This document shows, in pieces, positions 1-8,131 of a stretch of 13,614 bases of DNA. The notes below the pieces were generated by a model. The model was not told where the DNA came from. It saw only the letters and a list, made by a program, of their open reading frames with translations, and searched no databases. Location of the stretch: assembly GCA_003990745.1 (NCBI GenBank), contig RBNI01004689.1, positions 1 through 13,614 on the forward strand, read 5' to 3'. The DNA comes from Jimgerdemannia flammicorona. Taxonomy: Eukaryota > Mucoromycota > Endogonomycetes > Endogonales > Endogonaceae. The position numbers were made by a program, and so were the translations under genes. Position 1 is the stretch's first letter, and the number at the start of each line of letters is the position of its first letter.

Positions 1-35
1 AAATCAAAAAAAAAAAAAAAGGAGATAAAACATAC

Positions 36-641
36 CCAACACCTTACACATGAACTCAACAGGCGTGACGTTGACTCGAAACCGGAAGAACACAAGACCA
101 CCACACGCTGCATCGACAGCTTGGAACCTTCGGTCCTTCCTCGTGTTCCTGGCTTCTCCCTCAGATTTCGGCTCGCCCTCGATAGCTATATCCTCTTTTT
201 CATTCGGCTCTGTTTCCTTCGGATCGGCCGCCGCGCCCTCTTGTAGTATAAACGACTCGTCCACATCGAGTTTGCCCTCAAAACGCTCCCATACGGCCTG
301 ATGAGCGGGGAATAGTAACTGTAGATACCAATCCAGAAAATTTCGGACCTGGCTCTGGATGCATATCGAAGAATATAATAGAATCAGAAGGTCATTCTGA
401 GGGTAGGGCATATTGGTGAAGCTTGATCTACCCATACCAGGGCCCTTGTTTCGGCGCCAACCCCGCACGACACCAGCATTCCTGACACAGTGTCCGGTCG
501 CCTCAGTAGGCTCGCGTGTTTAGTAAGCCATTTCAACTTAACTATACCACGATAAATAGGGATGGTCGGTTTGAACCTCTTCGCTGAAGAATCGGTTTCG
601 ACAGAGAATTTATTAGGACGGCCGTGTTTCTTGGGTGGCAT
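36..641 (-). CDS. Unrecognised host gene, 5' part, two exons, runs off the left edge
   Basis: I do not recognise this gene. A start codon at 641 opens a basic N-terminus (MPPKKHGRPNKF, with an AT-hook-like GRP core, then SSAKRFKP, which resembles a nuclear localisation signal). My model has exon 1 at 438-641 (68 codons) and a 41-nt intron at 397-437 (donor GTATGG, acceptor CTCAG) that joins the frame to exon 2 at 36-396. Exon 2 carries a hydrophobic stretch (NDLLILLYSSICIQ), an acidic Glu/Lys-rich low-complexity segment around 160-270, and a C-terminal part with FFRFRVNVTPVEF. At 35-30 a consensus fungal donor (GTATGT) followed by a pyrimidine-rich run suggests another intron at the left edge. 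CpG is frequent, unlike the transposon DNA to the right. The intron is shorter than usual, so an alternative donor such as GTGTCG at 473 is possible. Splice sites are inferred; nuclear location is only a guess. Confidence 0.45.
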
Positions 642-744
642 GGTGGAGAAGTATAAGACGAATGTAAGTCACATTTTTTAGTAAATCATTGCCGATCATC
701 CTTTTTCATGTTTATGAGCTTGCCATAGCAAAGAGCGTCAGAAC
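642..744 (-). promoter_or_regulatory. Proximal 5' region of the host gene, cut by the LINE insertion
   Basis: About 90 bp separate the host start codon from the LINE target-site duplication. I see no clear TATA box. The rest of the original upstream DNA now lies 5.8 kb away, after 6590. The regulatory role rests on position only. Confidence 0.3.
731..744. repeat. Left target-site duplication of LINE-A
   Basis: AAGAGCGTCAGAAC is repeated exactly at 6577-6590, just after the poly(A) tail. A perfect 14-bp direct repeat around a poly(A)-ended insertion is the normal product of target-primed reverse transcription. Both copies keep their CpG. The As next to the tail leave the exact boundary uncertain by one or two bases. 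Confidence 0.93.
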
Positions 745-979
745 GAGGCGACTTCTTTTGCTCAAACCACTCGGAGAGAGCTAAGCCACACAAACACCTT
801 TCAGCGAAAGACAACACATTTACAAGTTTTTATTTCGAACAAACTGATGTACATTGTGCAGCGGAAGTCTATCTACAAGGCACAACAAGTTTCAGAGAAA
901 ACCATCGACTTTTGGTAACATGGCAAGTTAAGGTTTCTCTAGCTTTGAGCATTTGGAGAGAAGGAGACCAGGTCTGGGG
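745..979 (+). promoter_or_regulatory. LINE-A 5' UTR, probable internal promoter region
   Basis: No long ORF in the element frame. This stretch is A- and C-rich and keeps several CpGs (near 748, 768, 804, 836, 861, 911), while the coding region after about 960 is extremely G-rich and C-poor. LINEs normally carry an internal promoter here. I cannot point to a specific promoter motif. A possible earlier start codon at 980 opens a 40-codon reading (MSKSFAAVV...) in a different frame from ORF1. Confidence 0.45.
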
Positions 980-1065
980 ATGTCCAAGAGCTTTGCAGCT
1001 GTTGTAGGGACTGGTATAGCAGTAGGAGGGACTGGTGGTCAGGGGAGGACTGGTGGAGTAGAACC

Positions 1066-2724
1066 ATGGTTAGAGGTAAGAGGGTGGCTGCCAGACCCTT
1101 AGGGATAGGGCAGGAGGAGTGTAGTATTGATAGGAGGAGGGGTCAGGTGATGGGTCAGGTGATGGGTCAGGTGGCTGGAAAAGGACAGAGGTTGAGTGGT
1201 GTAACAAGGGGAACTGATTCTTTTATGGCTGAGCAGGTGGCTGGAGAGAGGACTGCTGGTGGTGTAGCTGTAGCTAGTGTGATAATTACAGATATTTCGG
1301 GGACCAAGAGGAAGGTGACTCTAGTGGCTGAGATAGGTGAATTGGTAGTGAGACCATTTTTTCACAAATCAGTATCAACGTGGACTGTTTCGGTAAATTT
1401 CTTAGAATTGGCAATGTCTGCTAGGGAGGTCCTGAGACTGATAGAGGAGGAAGTGGTAGAGACGGAATCCCTGAAGTTCATCCCTTTGGCAGAGGCAGTG
1501 GAGATTGGATTTGTGGAGGAGGATGCGATGATGAAGGCACTGGAGAAAGAGATGGTGGTCAAAGGTATCAAGATTGGGATAGCGAGGTGTTTGAGGTGGA
1601 ATCCGCAAGCTGTTTGACTGGTGGTAGAGGGTTTGCCAACTCTGGGCAGGCAGGAGACCAAGAAGATGGTGGTGGAGGTGCTGAGTGGCTATGGAGAGAT
1701 AGTGGACTTCGGATTCATGTTCTGGGAGGGTACCAAACTGAGGAATGGCAATTGCAAGATGATGCTGTACCTGGAAGACAAAGAGGCAACTGGCCTGGGA
1801 AGAGATTGGCTAGAAGGAATTCGAGTTGGAGGGCAGAAGTATAAGGTGTAGAGGAGGAAAGGGGTGGAACAGGAGAAGGAAGAGTTGGTGATTGCTCTGG
1901 AGGAGAGAGAGGCTGCAAAGGAGTTGTGGAAGAGGAAGTGGGAGGAGTTTGCCAAGGATTGGGTCTGGATTCCAGCAGATGGCAAGCAGAAGAGGTAGAG
2001 GAAAAAGGATTGGGAACACCTGCAGGCAGCCCTTCAGGGGGCAGCAGTGGAAGAGAAGGCAAGAGTTGAGGTGACTAAGAATCAGATGGAAGGTATGGAA
2101 GTAGTGGAGGTGTCTTTCTCCCAGCTAGGTGGTGTGGAGAGCTCAGCATATGCACCAGTGAGAGGAAAATGGGCGGATAAGGAAGAGATAGGTGAAGAAG
2201 ACTTTGAGGCAGAGGTCGAAGTGGTACCAGAGAGACAGGTTGAGGACACCTGTATGACTGGGGTGGCAAATGTTCATTGGGAGTGCCCTGAGGCTAGTGA
2301 GATAGTATATTTGGAGAAGGTTGCAGAAGAGGATAAGCTGGTGGATGTGGCTTCGGATGTGTTAGTGGATAGAGAGCAATTGCAGGAGCTGAGTAGGACC
2401 CCCAGGCCATTGACCCCTGGGTCCCTGGTGATGACAGCAGAGAGTTGGTACCAGGCAGTACTTGAAGAACTTGCTGAGGAAGACATCAAGGAAGTGGATG
2501 TGTTTCATGGATCTCAGGAGGCATGGGAGAGATTCCTTAATATTGCAATGCAGGGGCCTAAGCTGGTGATGGCAATGGTGGCAGCTCTTCTGGATGATGA
2601 AGGATATGATATTGATAAGAGCAGGATGGTGGACATCAGGAAGGTAGTAGCTGAAAGGGTGGATCTTTTCTGCAGCAGTGCAAATAGTGATCGAATCTGG
2701 AGGGCAATCTGTGAGGACCAGTGA
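1066..2724 (+). pseudogene. LINE-A ORF1: RNA-binding, Gag-like protein, 3 internal stops
   Basis: One frame runs from ATG 1066 to the stop at 2722-2724 (552 codons), broken only by stops at 1615 (TGA), 1849 (TAG) and 1996 (TAG). ORF1 proteins of LINEs bind the element RNA and form the particle that returns it to the nucleus. A segment at about 1620-1800 looks like an RRM fold: LVVEGLPTLG resembles RNP2 and NGNCKMMLYLED resembles RNP1, with GYGEIVDFGF between. The N-terminus has a 12-bp repeat coding GQVM. The second half is strongly acidic with charged, coiled-coil-like stretches (EEREAAKELWKRKWEE). No CCHC zinc knuckle is visible. The start is uncertain, because a reading from 980 in another frame may be the original N-terminus. 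ORF2 follows after 65 nt in a different frame. Confidence 0.75.
1143..1178 (+). repeat. 12-bp tandem repeat in LINE-A ORF1
   Basis: Three units of GTGATGGGTCAG type (the last diverged to GTGGCTGGAAAA-like sequence) encode GQVMGQVMGQV. It is in frame and lies in the low-complexity N-terminus. Confidence 0.7.
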
Positions 2725-2789
2725 GAGATCATTAGAGGAAAGGCAGAGAAAGTGGTGGCGGTCTCAGCTGAGCTTTAAACATTTCTTTG

Positions 2790-5700
2790 ATGATGATGAA
2801 CAGTTTACATATATTATCGATCAACATCAATGGATTGTGAGATGGTGTTAAGAGGAGAAGACTGTTTTGATAGCTTAAAGTCAAAAGATATGATATTGTA
2901 TTTCTTCAGAATGTTCGGGCATATGGAGAGGAGGACTATGAGATGTGGAGAAAAGAATGGTATGGCAGCACAGGTTGGAACAAGCAGGTGGGCATCCTGG
3001 TTGGTGTTGGTAAAGGTGAGCTGGTGGAGATTGAGGTTTATGGTGATAGATTGGTATAGGGAAGATTAAAGGGAGGGGCAGGGGATGGTCTAGCAGTAGG
3101 CTCAGTCTATCTCCCTGTAGTTGGCAGAGAGCGAAAGCAATGGGTTGAAGACTGGTGGGCTTGGGAAGGTTGGGAGGTGGTAGCATTGGACATTCTGGGG
3201 GGAGATTTCAATATAGTACATGACCAAACACTTGACAGGTCAGATGGAGGGGCAGGAGTAGCAGTCTCCCCTGGACTATCTCAGTGGCTTCAGGTGGAGT
3301 GAGATATGGGCCTGGTGGATGGTGTCTGTCAGCATCAGGGAGATAAGTCAGGACCATTCACCTGGTGGCACCTAGTTGGAGACAAATTAGTCAGGATATG
3401 AATTGATTGAGTGCTAATAGCTGAGTGCTGGGGTAATGTGCTGGATGTTGCTGAGGTGCATTGGTACCCATGGTCAGATCATTGGGGAGTGGAGGTGTGT
3501 GGCAGATTCCAGGCAGTAGATGGTAGTGGTGGGTGCTGGCATCTCAATGTGGCCTTACTCAGGAGGAAGGAGGAGAGAGATCAGTTTGTGGACATTGCAT
3601 GACAGGAAGTAATGCAGTAGCAGAATGATGGGCAGCTAATAGCAGAATGGTGGGGTAAATTCAAATATTTGGTGGGAGCCTATTGGAGGGATGTTGGCAA
3701 AGTAGCTGGGAAGGAGCAGAAGAATAGGGTACAAAGGGTTGAAAAGGGACTGAGGTGGTGGCTGAAGTTAATAGAAGAGGGACACTTGTCTGGAGAGAAG
3801 TGCCGCCAGCTGGCAGTAGAGGTGGCAGAGCTACAGACTGAAATGAAGGTGGCCGAGGATAGGGCAGTAAATGGCCTACTCGCAAGATTATGGGTAAGAT
3901 GATTGGAGGAGGGTGAGAGGCCAACTAAATATCTGTCTGGAATCTTGAAGGCCAGGAGGGTGCGACACAGTTGGGCCTCGGTATTGTGTGAGGATGGAAC
4001 AGAAGTCACGGGGATTGCCGAGATATTGGGAGAGGTCTCAGGTCAATGGCAGACTCTCTGGCAGAATGGAGGGGAGCATGAAGAGAATGTGGTACCTGGG
4101 GAGGATGATGGCAATTTGGTAGATACTTGGCCAGTAGCAGTGGTACCTGAGATAGGAGGGGCAGTGATGGGTGAAGTGTCTTTGGAGGAAGTTTTGGAGA
4201 TATTGCAGAAGGTATAGGCTGGTTCTTTATCTGGGGAGGATGGATTGCCCTGGGAATTCTGGAAGGAGTTCCAGGTGGAGTTTGGCAGCTGGTTGGTAGA
4301 GATGGCCAACTTTGTTCTGAAGGAGGGCAGCTGGATTGGCAATGGTTCCTTAGGACTAGTTTCCCTCCTCTATAAGGAGAAAGGAGATTGGTGGGTGTGG
4401 CGGAATTGGCAGCCTATTATGCTGCTGAATGTGGATAGAAAGCTGGTCTCAAAGATTCTAGCAGAAAGAATGCAGCAGTATGTGGGCATGCTGATTGGTG
4501 AAGAGCAGTGAGGTTTTGTCAAAGGAAGGCAGATCAGGAATAGTACAGCTTGGGTACAGAATGTACCAGAAAGTTGTAGGAGCCAACAGATGGATGGTAG
4601 GATGGTCTTCCTGGACTAGGAGAAGGCCTATGACAGAGTGTAGTAGAACTACTTAGAGACTATTCTGAGGAAGGTTGGATTTGGAGCAGCAGAAGCAGAG
4701 AGATTGATGGGCTTGATACAGGGATACAGGGCAGCAGTTATGATGAATGGATGGAGTGGCCCGGAGTTTGCTATGGGGCATAGTGTGCCACAGGGCGACC
4801 CTCTCTCTCCTCTCCTTTATATACTCTCTTTGGAGCCACTGCTGGCATGGCTGAAGGGGCAACTCTCTGGATTGCAAATAGGCGGTGTAGTATAGAAACT
4901 GGGTGCATTTGCAGATGATATGGTGGTTGGGTTGGGTAGTAGGGAGGATGTGGACCTCTTGTAGGAAGGGGTTGGACAGTATGAGAGGCTAGCAGGAGCG
5001 AAACTGAATTGGGGCAAGTGTGAGACAATGGAACTTAGTATTGGTCTGAGGGAACATGGACAATTTGGACATTTGGTGGCTACTGGAAGTGCCATTTGTT
5101 ATCTTGGTATTTGGTTTTCAGTATATGGAACAGTCCTGCTGAAGGAGTGGTGGAGTGGCACAATTCAGAAGCTGGAAGGTGCATTGACTGGTTGGTCAGG
5201 GAGGAGTTTCTCCTTGATAGGCAGGATTGTGGTCTTGAACATATATTGGCTGCCAAAGCTGTGGTATCTAGGATATTACTTGGACTTTCCTGGTTGGGTA
5301 GTACAGCGGCTGAAGAAGATTGTGGAAGGCTGGTTATGGCATAGGAAGTGGCCACAAATTGGGTGGGATATACTGGTGATGCAGACAACTGATGGCGGTC
5401 TGGGGTTGGTGGACTTTAGGTGATGGCTGAAAGTACTTAGGAGCTGGTGGGGGTGTCAATTGGCAGAGATAGGAGAAGGAGAATGGGGTAGGCTGGCAAT
5501 GGACAATTGGAAGATTTGGTTCTGTCTATGTGGTGAGGTTTGAAAGGATATGTGAGGTTTACTTCAGGTTGGAAATATCAGTCGCCTGCGGTATAAGGGA
5601 TTCTGGTGGGGCATGGTGGAGGCCTGGCTGGCCATGGAGTTGGTAGGGCTAGAATTGGCAGATGGTGAGGATCCTGAGCAGAGATGGTGGAGATTGGAGA

Positions 5701-6403
5701 ACCTCTATATTGGTGGTCACAGTCTGAAGGAGTACTTACTGGTGGAGGCAATGGAGTGGATCAGGGCTGGCCCTCTAGAGAGGTGGCTGGCAGGTTGGCA
5801 GAAAGCAGAGGTGGGTGAAGGCTGGGAGTGGGGCCAAATCTAGAGATGGAGAGACACCTTGCTTAAGGTAGTACCCCCTAAGTACTGGGTAGTGTGGTGG
5901 CACTTCTTGAGGAGAAATGTGATGTTGGGTTATCGGACAGGCTGGATGGAGGTGGATGGCTGTCAGGACTGTGAGTGGTATAGCGAGATAGATAGCGGGG
6001 TGGTCCAGTCACCAGAGCATGTTCTGGCAGCCTGCCCGGGTGTCGAAGAGTTCTGGAGATGCTTGGAAGATTACTGGCACACTGCTAACAGAAGGACTGA
6101 AGATCCTATCAGTCTGGTAGTCAAGTGCCGGCTAGTGGGGGAGATAGGAGATGTGTGGGGGAGCCTAAGTAGAGTCCTAGGGGTCTGGTCCTAATGGTGG
6201 TACATTGGAGATGAGTGTTTGAGAGAGACCCATGGTTAGGGATTGGTGAGTTGGTGGAGTGGTGGAAGGAGCTTCTTCAAGAGATGGTACAAGGGTGGTG
6301 GTATCAGGGGAGGCGGCTTCAGCCAGGGGCCTTGTGGAAGGTACAGGACATTATTCAGCAAAGCCGAGGGCACCTGATGTTGGAGGAGCATAGGATCAGA
6401 TAG
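2790..6403 (+). pseudogene. LINE-A ORF2: endonuclease / reverse transcriptase, 22 internal stops
   Basis: The frame opens at ATG 2790 (MMMNSLHILSINING, the usual endonuclease N-terminus). It would nick target DNA and reverse-transcribe the element RNA. The APE-type endonuclease shows YDIVFLQ (near 2889), GGDFNIV (3198-3218), IDxVLI (3402-3419) and SDH (3474-3482). Reverse transcriptase spans about 4340-5050: RNWQPIMLLN, GFVKGRQIRNS, LDxEKAYDRV, QGDPLSPLLY (4791 on) and the catalytic FADD (4908-4919). The C-terminus has CxxC (5961, 5970) and HxxxxC (6018, 6033), as in zf-RVT domains. Stops lie at 2838, 2868, 2871, 3057, 3300, 3399, 3408, 3600, 3618, 3900, 4215, 4509, 4617, 4641, 4644, 4893, 4962, 5421, 5541, 5553, 5841 and 6192, with no frame change until then. 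The last 60 codons (6215-6403) read in another frame, so one indel is likely at 6195-6215. Length, about 1,200 codons, fits an intact LINE ORF2. Confidence 0.9.
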
Positions 6404-6525
6404 AAAGAAAGAGTTGGGTGACCAAACCTACATGTAAATATTATATTGCTGTAGCCAGTGTGGTTAATTTCTTTGTAATTCTTGGAATAGTGTTTAGATA
6501 GTCGGAATAAAGAAGTCCAAGTGAC

Positions 6526-6576
<51 letters not shown>
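6404..6576 (+). terminator. LINE-A 3' UTR, polyadenylation signal and poly(A) tail
   Basis: About 125 bp of 3' UTR hold AATAAA at 6506-6511, then AGTCCAAGTGACTAT and a pure A run from 6529 that merges with the target-site duplication at 6577. The end GTCCAAGWGACTATA is shared with both LINE-B copies at 6887 and 13441. A pure run of about 48 As suggests either a fairly recent insertion or slow tail erosion. Confidence 0.85.
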
Positions 6577-6582
<6 letters not shown>

Positions 6583-6590
6583 GTCAGAAC
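6577..6590. repeat. Right target-site duplication of LINE-A
   Basis: This is an exact copy of 731-744 (AAGAGCGTCAGAAC), with the CpG intact, directly after the poly(A) tail. Confidence 0.93.
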
Positions 6591-6886
6591 ATGCAGCAAG
6601 GCTCTCCTATAGATATATACACCCAACACCCACCTCATCGAATTCATCATAAGAGGGGGTCTGACCTTGAACCTTGGGTCTCACCTGAACTACCTGCTGA
6701 AAGTCACCCAGTGCCTTAGTAAAATAAGTCGTGAATTAAGTGTTTAGATTATATGATATATTAAGTATCAAGTCTCAAATTATAATAAAAGTTTATCAGT
6801 AACTTTTATAAGATATTCTTTACTTTCTATGAAACAAAACTGAGTTTTCTCTCAGACAGATAGTCAAACAGAGTATACTAATAGAA
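6591..6886. other. Displaced host upstream DNA, then AT-rich gene-free DNA
   Basis: 6591 to about 6725 is mixed-composition DNA that adjoined the host gene before LINE-A inserted, so it probably holds the distal promoter. From about 6725 to 6886 the sequence turns AT-rich, with long A/T runs and no ORF of note. It could be an old, heavily mutated repeat. I see no gene or recognisable motif in it. Confidence 0.5.
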
Positions 6887-7236
6887 CTCTTTTTTTTTTT
6901 TTTTATATAGTCTCTTAGACTCCTTTCTTTATTCTATCTATAATATATTACATCTAGCCCACTTCTACCTGATCTCTCTAAGGGGTCCTCTCCCCCCCAC
7001 CCCCTCTCTATTAAAGACTATTAAGTTTTTGATCATCTCTACCTACTTACTACTCTGTCTACAAATTTCTTCCACCAGCTAATAGTAATATTTACTCTAT
7101 AGATCTCATCCTATCTACCATCCTGTCAGCAAATTCTTCATCAATCTCTTTCATCTCAACAATCTCTCCTGCATATTTAGTCATTAGCTCTTTTCAAAAA
7201 CAAAGAGCTAATATCCAGTCAGCTCTATCTATACAG
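6887..7236 (-). mobile_element. LINE-B copy 1: 5'-truncated 3' end, AT-mutated
   Basis: On the minus strand this ends in AATAAAGAAAGGAGTCTAAGAGACTATATA and a run of A (T run at about 6887-6904). The first 140 bp or so match the LINE-B end at 13441-13614, including the block of Cs at 6984-7010 and the AAAGAC segment after it. Many C or G positions of the right copy are T or A here. Beyond about 7030 the match can no longer be followed in the window. A short minus reading near 7075-7180 (KYAGEIVEMKEIDEEF) might be the end of a coding region. The right boundary is uncertain, and I found no target-site duplication. Confidence 0.65.
7183..7212. repeat. Perfect 11-bp inverted repeat
   Basis: ATTAGCTCTTT and AAAGAGCTAAT flank an 8-nt loop (TCAAAAAC). 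It lies between the LINE-B remnant and the candidate LTR end. It could form a hairpin; its role is unknown and it may be chance. Confidence 0.6.
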
Positions 7237-7880
7237 TGTCACATAGTAGTTGCTGAGTCCTTCAAATATGCTAAATTCTCTTTAAGATGTATCTCTTAGA
7301 TTAACTCAAGTTTGTTATAAGTAAGTTCTTATTGGAGTATCTTCTCAAGGTCTTATAGTCCTCAAACTTCTTATCTTTAAACTGTCTTATTATCTTTTAG
7401 ATTGCTTGCAAGGAAGTGTGTATATTGCACTAAGAGAAACTATATTATATACATTGTCATATAGTAGGTATTGAGTCCTTTAAATACATCAGATTCTCTT
7501 CAAGGTATATCTCTTAGACTAACTACAAGTTTGTTATAAACAAGTTCTTATTGGAGTGCCTTCCTAAGGTCTTATAGTCCTTAAACTTCTTATCTTTAAA
7601 CTGTCTTATTATCTTTTAGATTGCTTACAAGGAAGTGTGTGTATTGTATTGAGAAGAACTATATTATACACATTGTCATATAGTGGGTATTGAGTCCTTC
7701 AAATACATCAGATTCTCTTCAAGATATATCTCTTAGACTAACTACAAGTTTGTTATAAGCAAGTTCTTATTGGAGTATCTTCTTAAGATTATATAGTCCT
7801 CAAACTTCTTATCTTTAAACTATCTTGTTATCTCTTAGATTGCTTACAAGGAATTGTATATATTGCACTAAGAGGAACTA
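7237..7880 (-). repeat. Three tandem copies of a 218-219-bp unit
   Basis: Units start at TGTCACA 7237, TGTCATA 7455 and TGTCATA 7674 (periods 218 and 219). Each holds the same ordered blocks: TTGAGTCCTT, CTCTTAGA(C/T)TAACT, GTTTGTTATAA, GTTCTTATTGGAGT, CTTATCTTTAAACT, and TTAGATTGCTTACAAGGAA. The third unit breaks off near 7880, just before the AATAAA and TATA signals. The copies differ mainly by C/T and A/G changes. Confidence 0.9.
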
Positions 7881-7882
7881 AC

Positions 7883-7915
7883 TTTATTTTAGAGGAAATA
7901 AGAAGAGTATTTATA
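7883..7915 (-). promoter_or_regulatory. TATA box and polyadenylation signal of the LTR
   Basis: On the minus strand TATAAATA (7915-7908) is followed after 19 nt by AATAAA (7888-7883). In LTR elements these mark the U3/R region, so transcription would begin at or just before the AATAAA and run leftward into the tandem repeats. Motifs are seen; function is inferred. The AT-rich surroundings raise the chance of random matches. Confidence 0.45.
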
Positions 7916-8046
7916 CAAAATATAATTTAATAGTTGCTAAGATATAAAGCTAAATATAAATTTTAATAATTAAAATAAAATGCCAGGACAGGAAAAACTA
8001 CTAAGTTCCAGGATCGGCACTGATGGTTGTACAGGTTCAGGATACA

Positions 8047-8123
8047 GTGTTACATCAGAATGCTGGTACTAGCATAACTCAGTGTTATATCAGAATGCCA
8101 GTGCTGGCATAACTCAGTGTAAC
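8047..8123. repeat. 35-bp direct repeat, two copies and a stub, with near-palindromes
   Basis: Units at 8047-8081 and 8082-8116 are followed by GTGTAAC at 8117. The second unit contains ATGCCAGTGCTGGCAT, a 7-bp-arm palindrome; the first has its mutated counterpart, ATGCTGGTACTAGCAT. They lie just upstream of, or at, the start of the candidate LTR in element orientation, so the true LTR start could be either repeat boundary. Confidence 0.75.
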
Positions 8124-8131
8124 CAAGGAAC

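Larger units (their letters stand above)
745..6576 (+). mobile_element. LINE-A: full-length non-LTR retrotransposon, decayed
   Basis: The element is about 5.8 kb: a 5' UTR, ORF1 (1066-2724), ORF2 (2790-6403), a short 3' UTR with AATAAA, and a tail of nearly 50 As, all between perfect 14-bp target-site duplications. Endonuclease and reverse transcriptase motifs lie in the order typical of APE-type LINEs. The layout and the LDxEKAYDRV / QGDPLSPLLY wording suggest a fungal Tad1-like or L1-like clade, but I cannot place it without a tree. Internal stops (3 in ORF1, 22 in ORF2) make it non-autonomous, yet only one probable indel is seen (near 6195-6215). That fits directed C-to-T mutation rather than slow neutral decay. 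Confidence 0.93.
7237..8054 (-). repeat. Candidate 3' LTR of the Gypsy-type element
   Basis: On the minus strand this block would begin TGTAACA (8054-8048) and end TGTGACA (7243-7237), which are imperfect terminal inverted repeats of the usual TG...CA form. Inside are a TATA box (7908-7915) and an AATAAA (7883-7888), as expected for an LTR promoter and polyadenylation site. It lies downstream of all the element ORFs on the same strand. I see no clear polypurine tract next to it, and no second LTR is in the window to compare, so the boundaries are inference. Confidence 0.4.

Noticed and set aside
6..20. A run at the left edge as a transposon tail
   Set aside because: No AATAAA or target duplication can be seen. 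On the minus strand it follows a GTATGT donor and fits an intron pyrimidine tract better.
50..301. Plus-strand 83-residue ORF at the left end
   Set aside because: It overlaps host exon 2 on the other strand, is low-complexity Ser-rich, and has no supporting signal.
1362..2269. Several open frames on the minus strand opposite LINE-A ORF1, and similar ones opposite ORF2
   Set aside because: They are Ser/Pro/Leu-rich low-complexity readings caused by the G-rich plus strand. They have no domain sense and overlap a recognisable ORF.
2830..3069. Plus-strand ORF starting at 2830
   Set aside because: It is out of frame with the endonuclease motifs that run through the same bases; ORF2 begins at 2790 in another frame.
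2790..6192. Reassigned stop codons or RNA editing in LINE-A ORF2
   Set aside because: Both TAG and TGA recur, and conserved positions point to different residues (Arg and Gln), each one C-to-T step away. The host exons and the Gypsy dUTPase-RT stretch read normally with the standard code, so mutation is simpler.
7237..7880. CRISPR-like array
   Set aside because: The units are 218 bp, contiguous and without spacers, in a eukaryotic LTR context.
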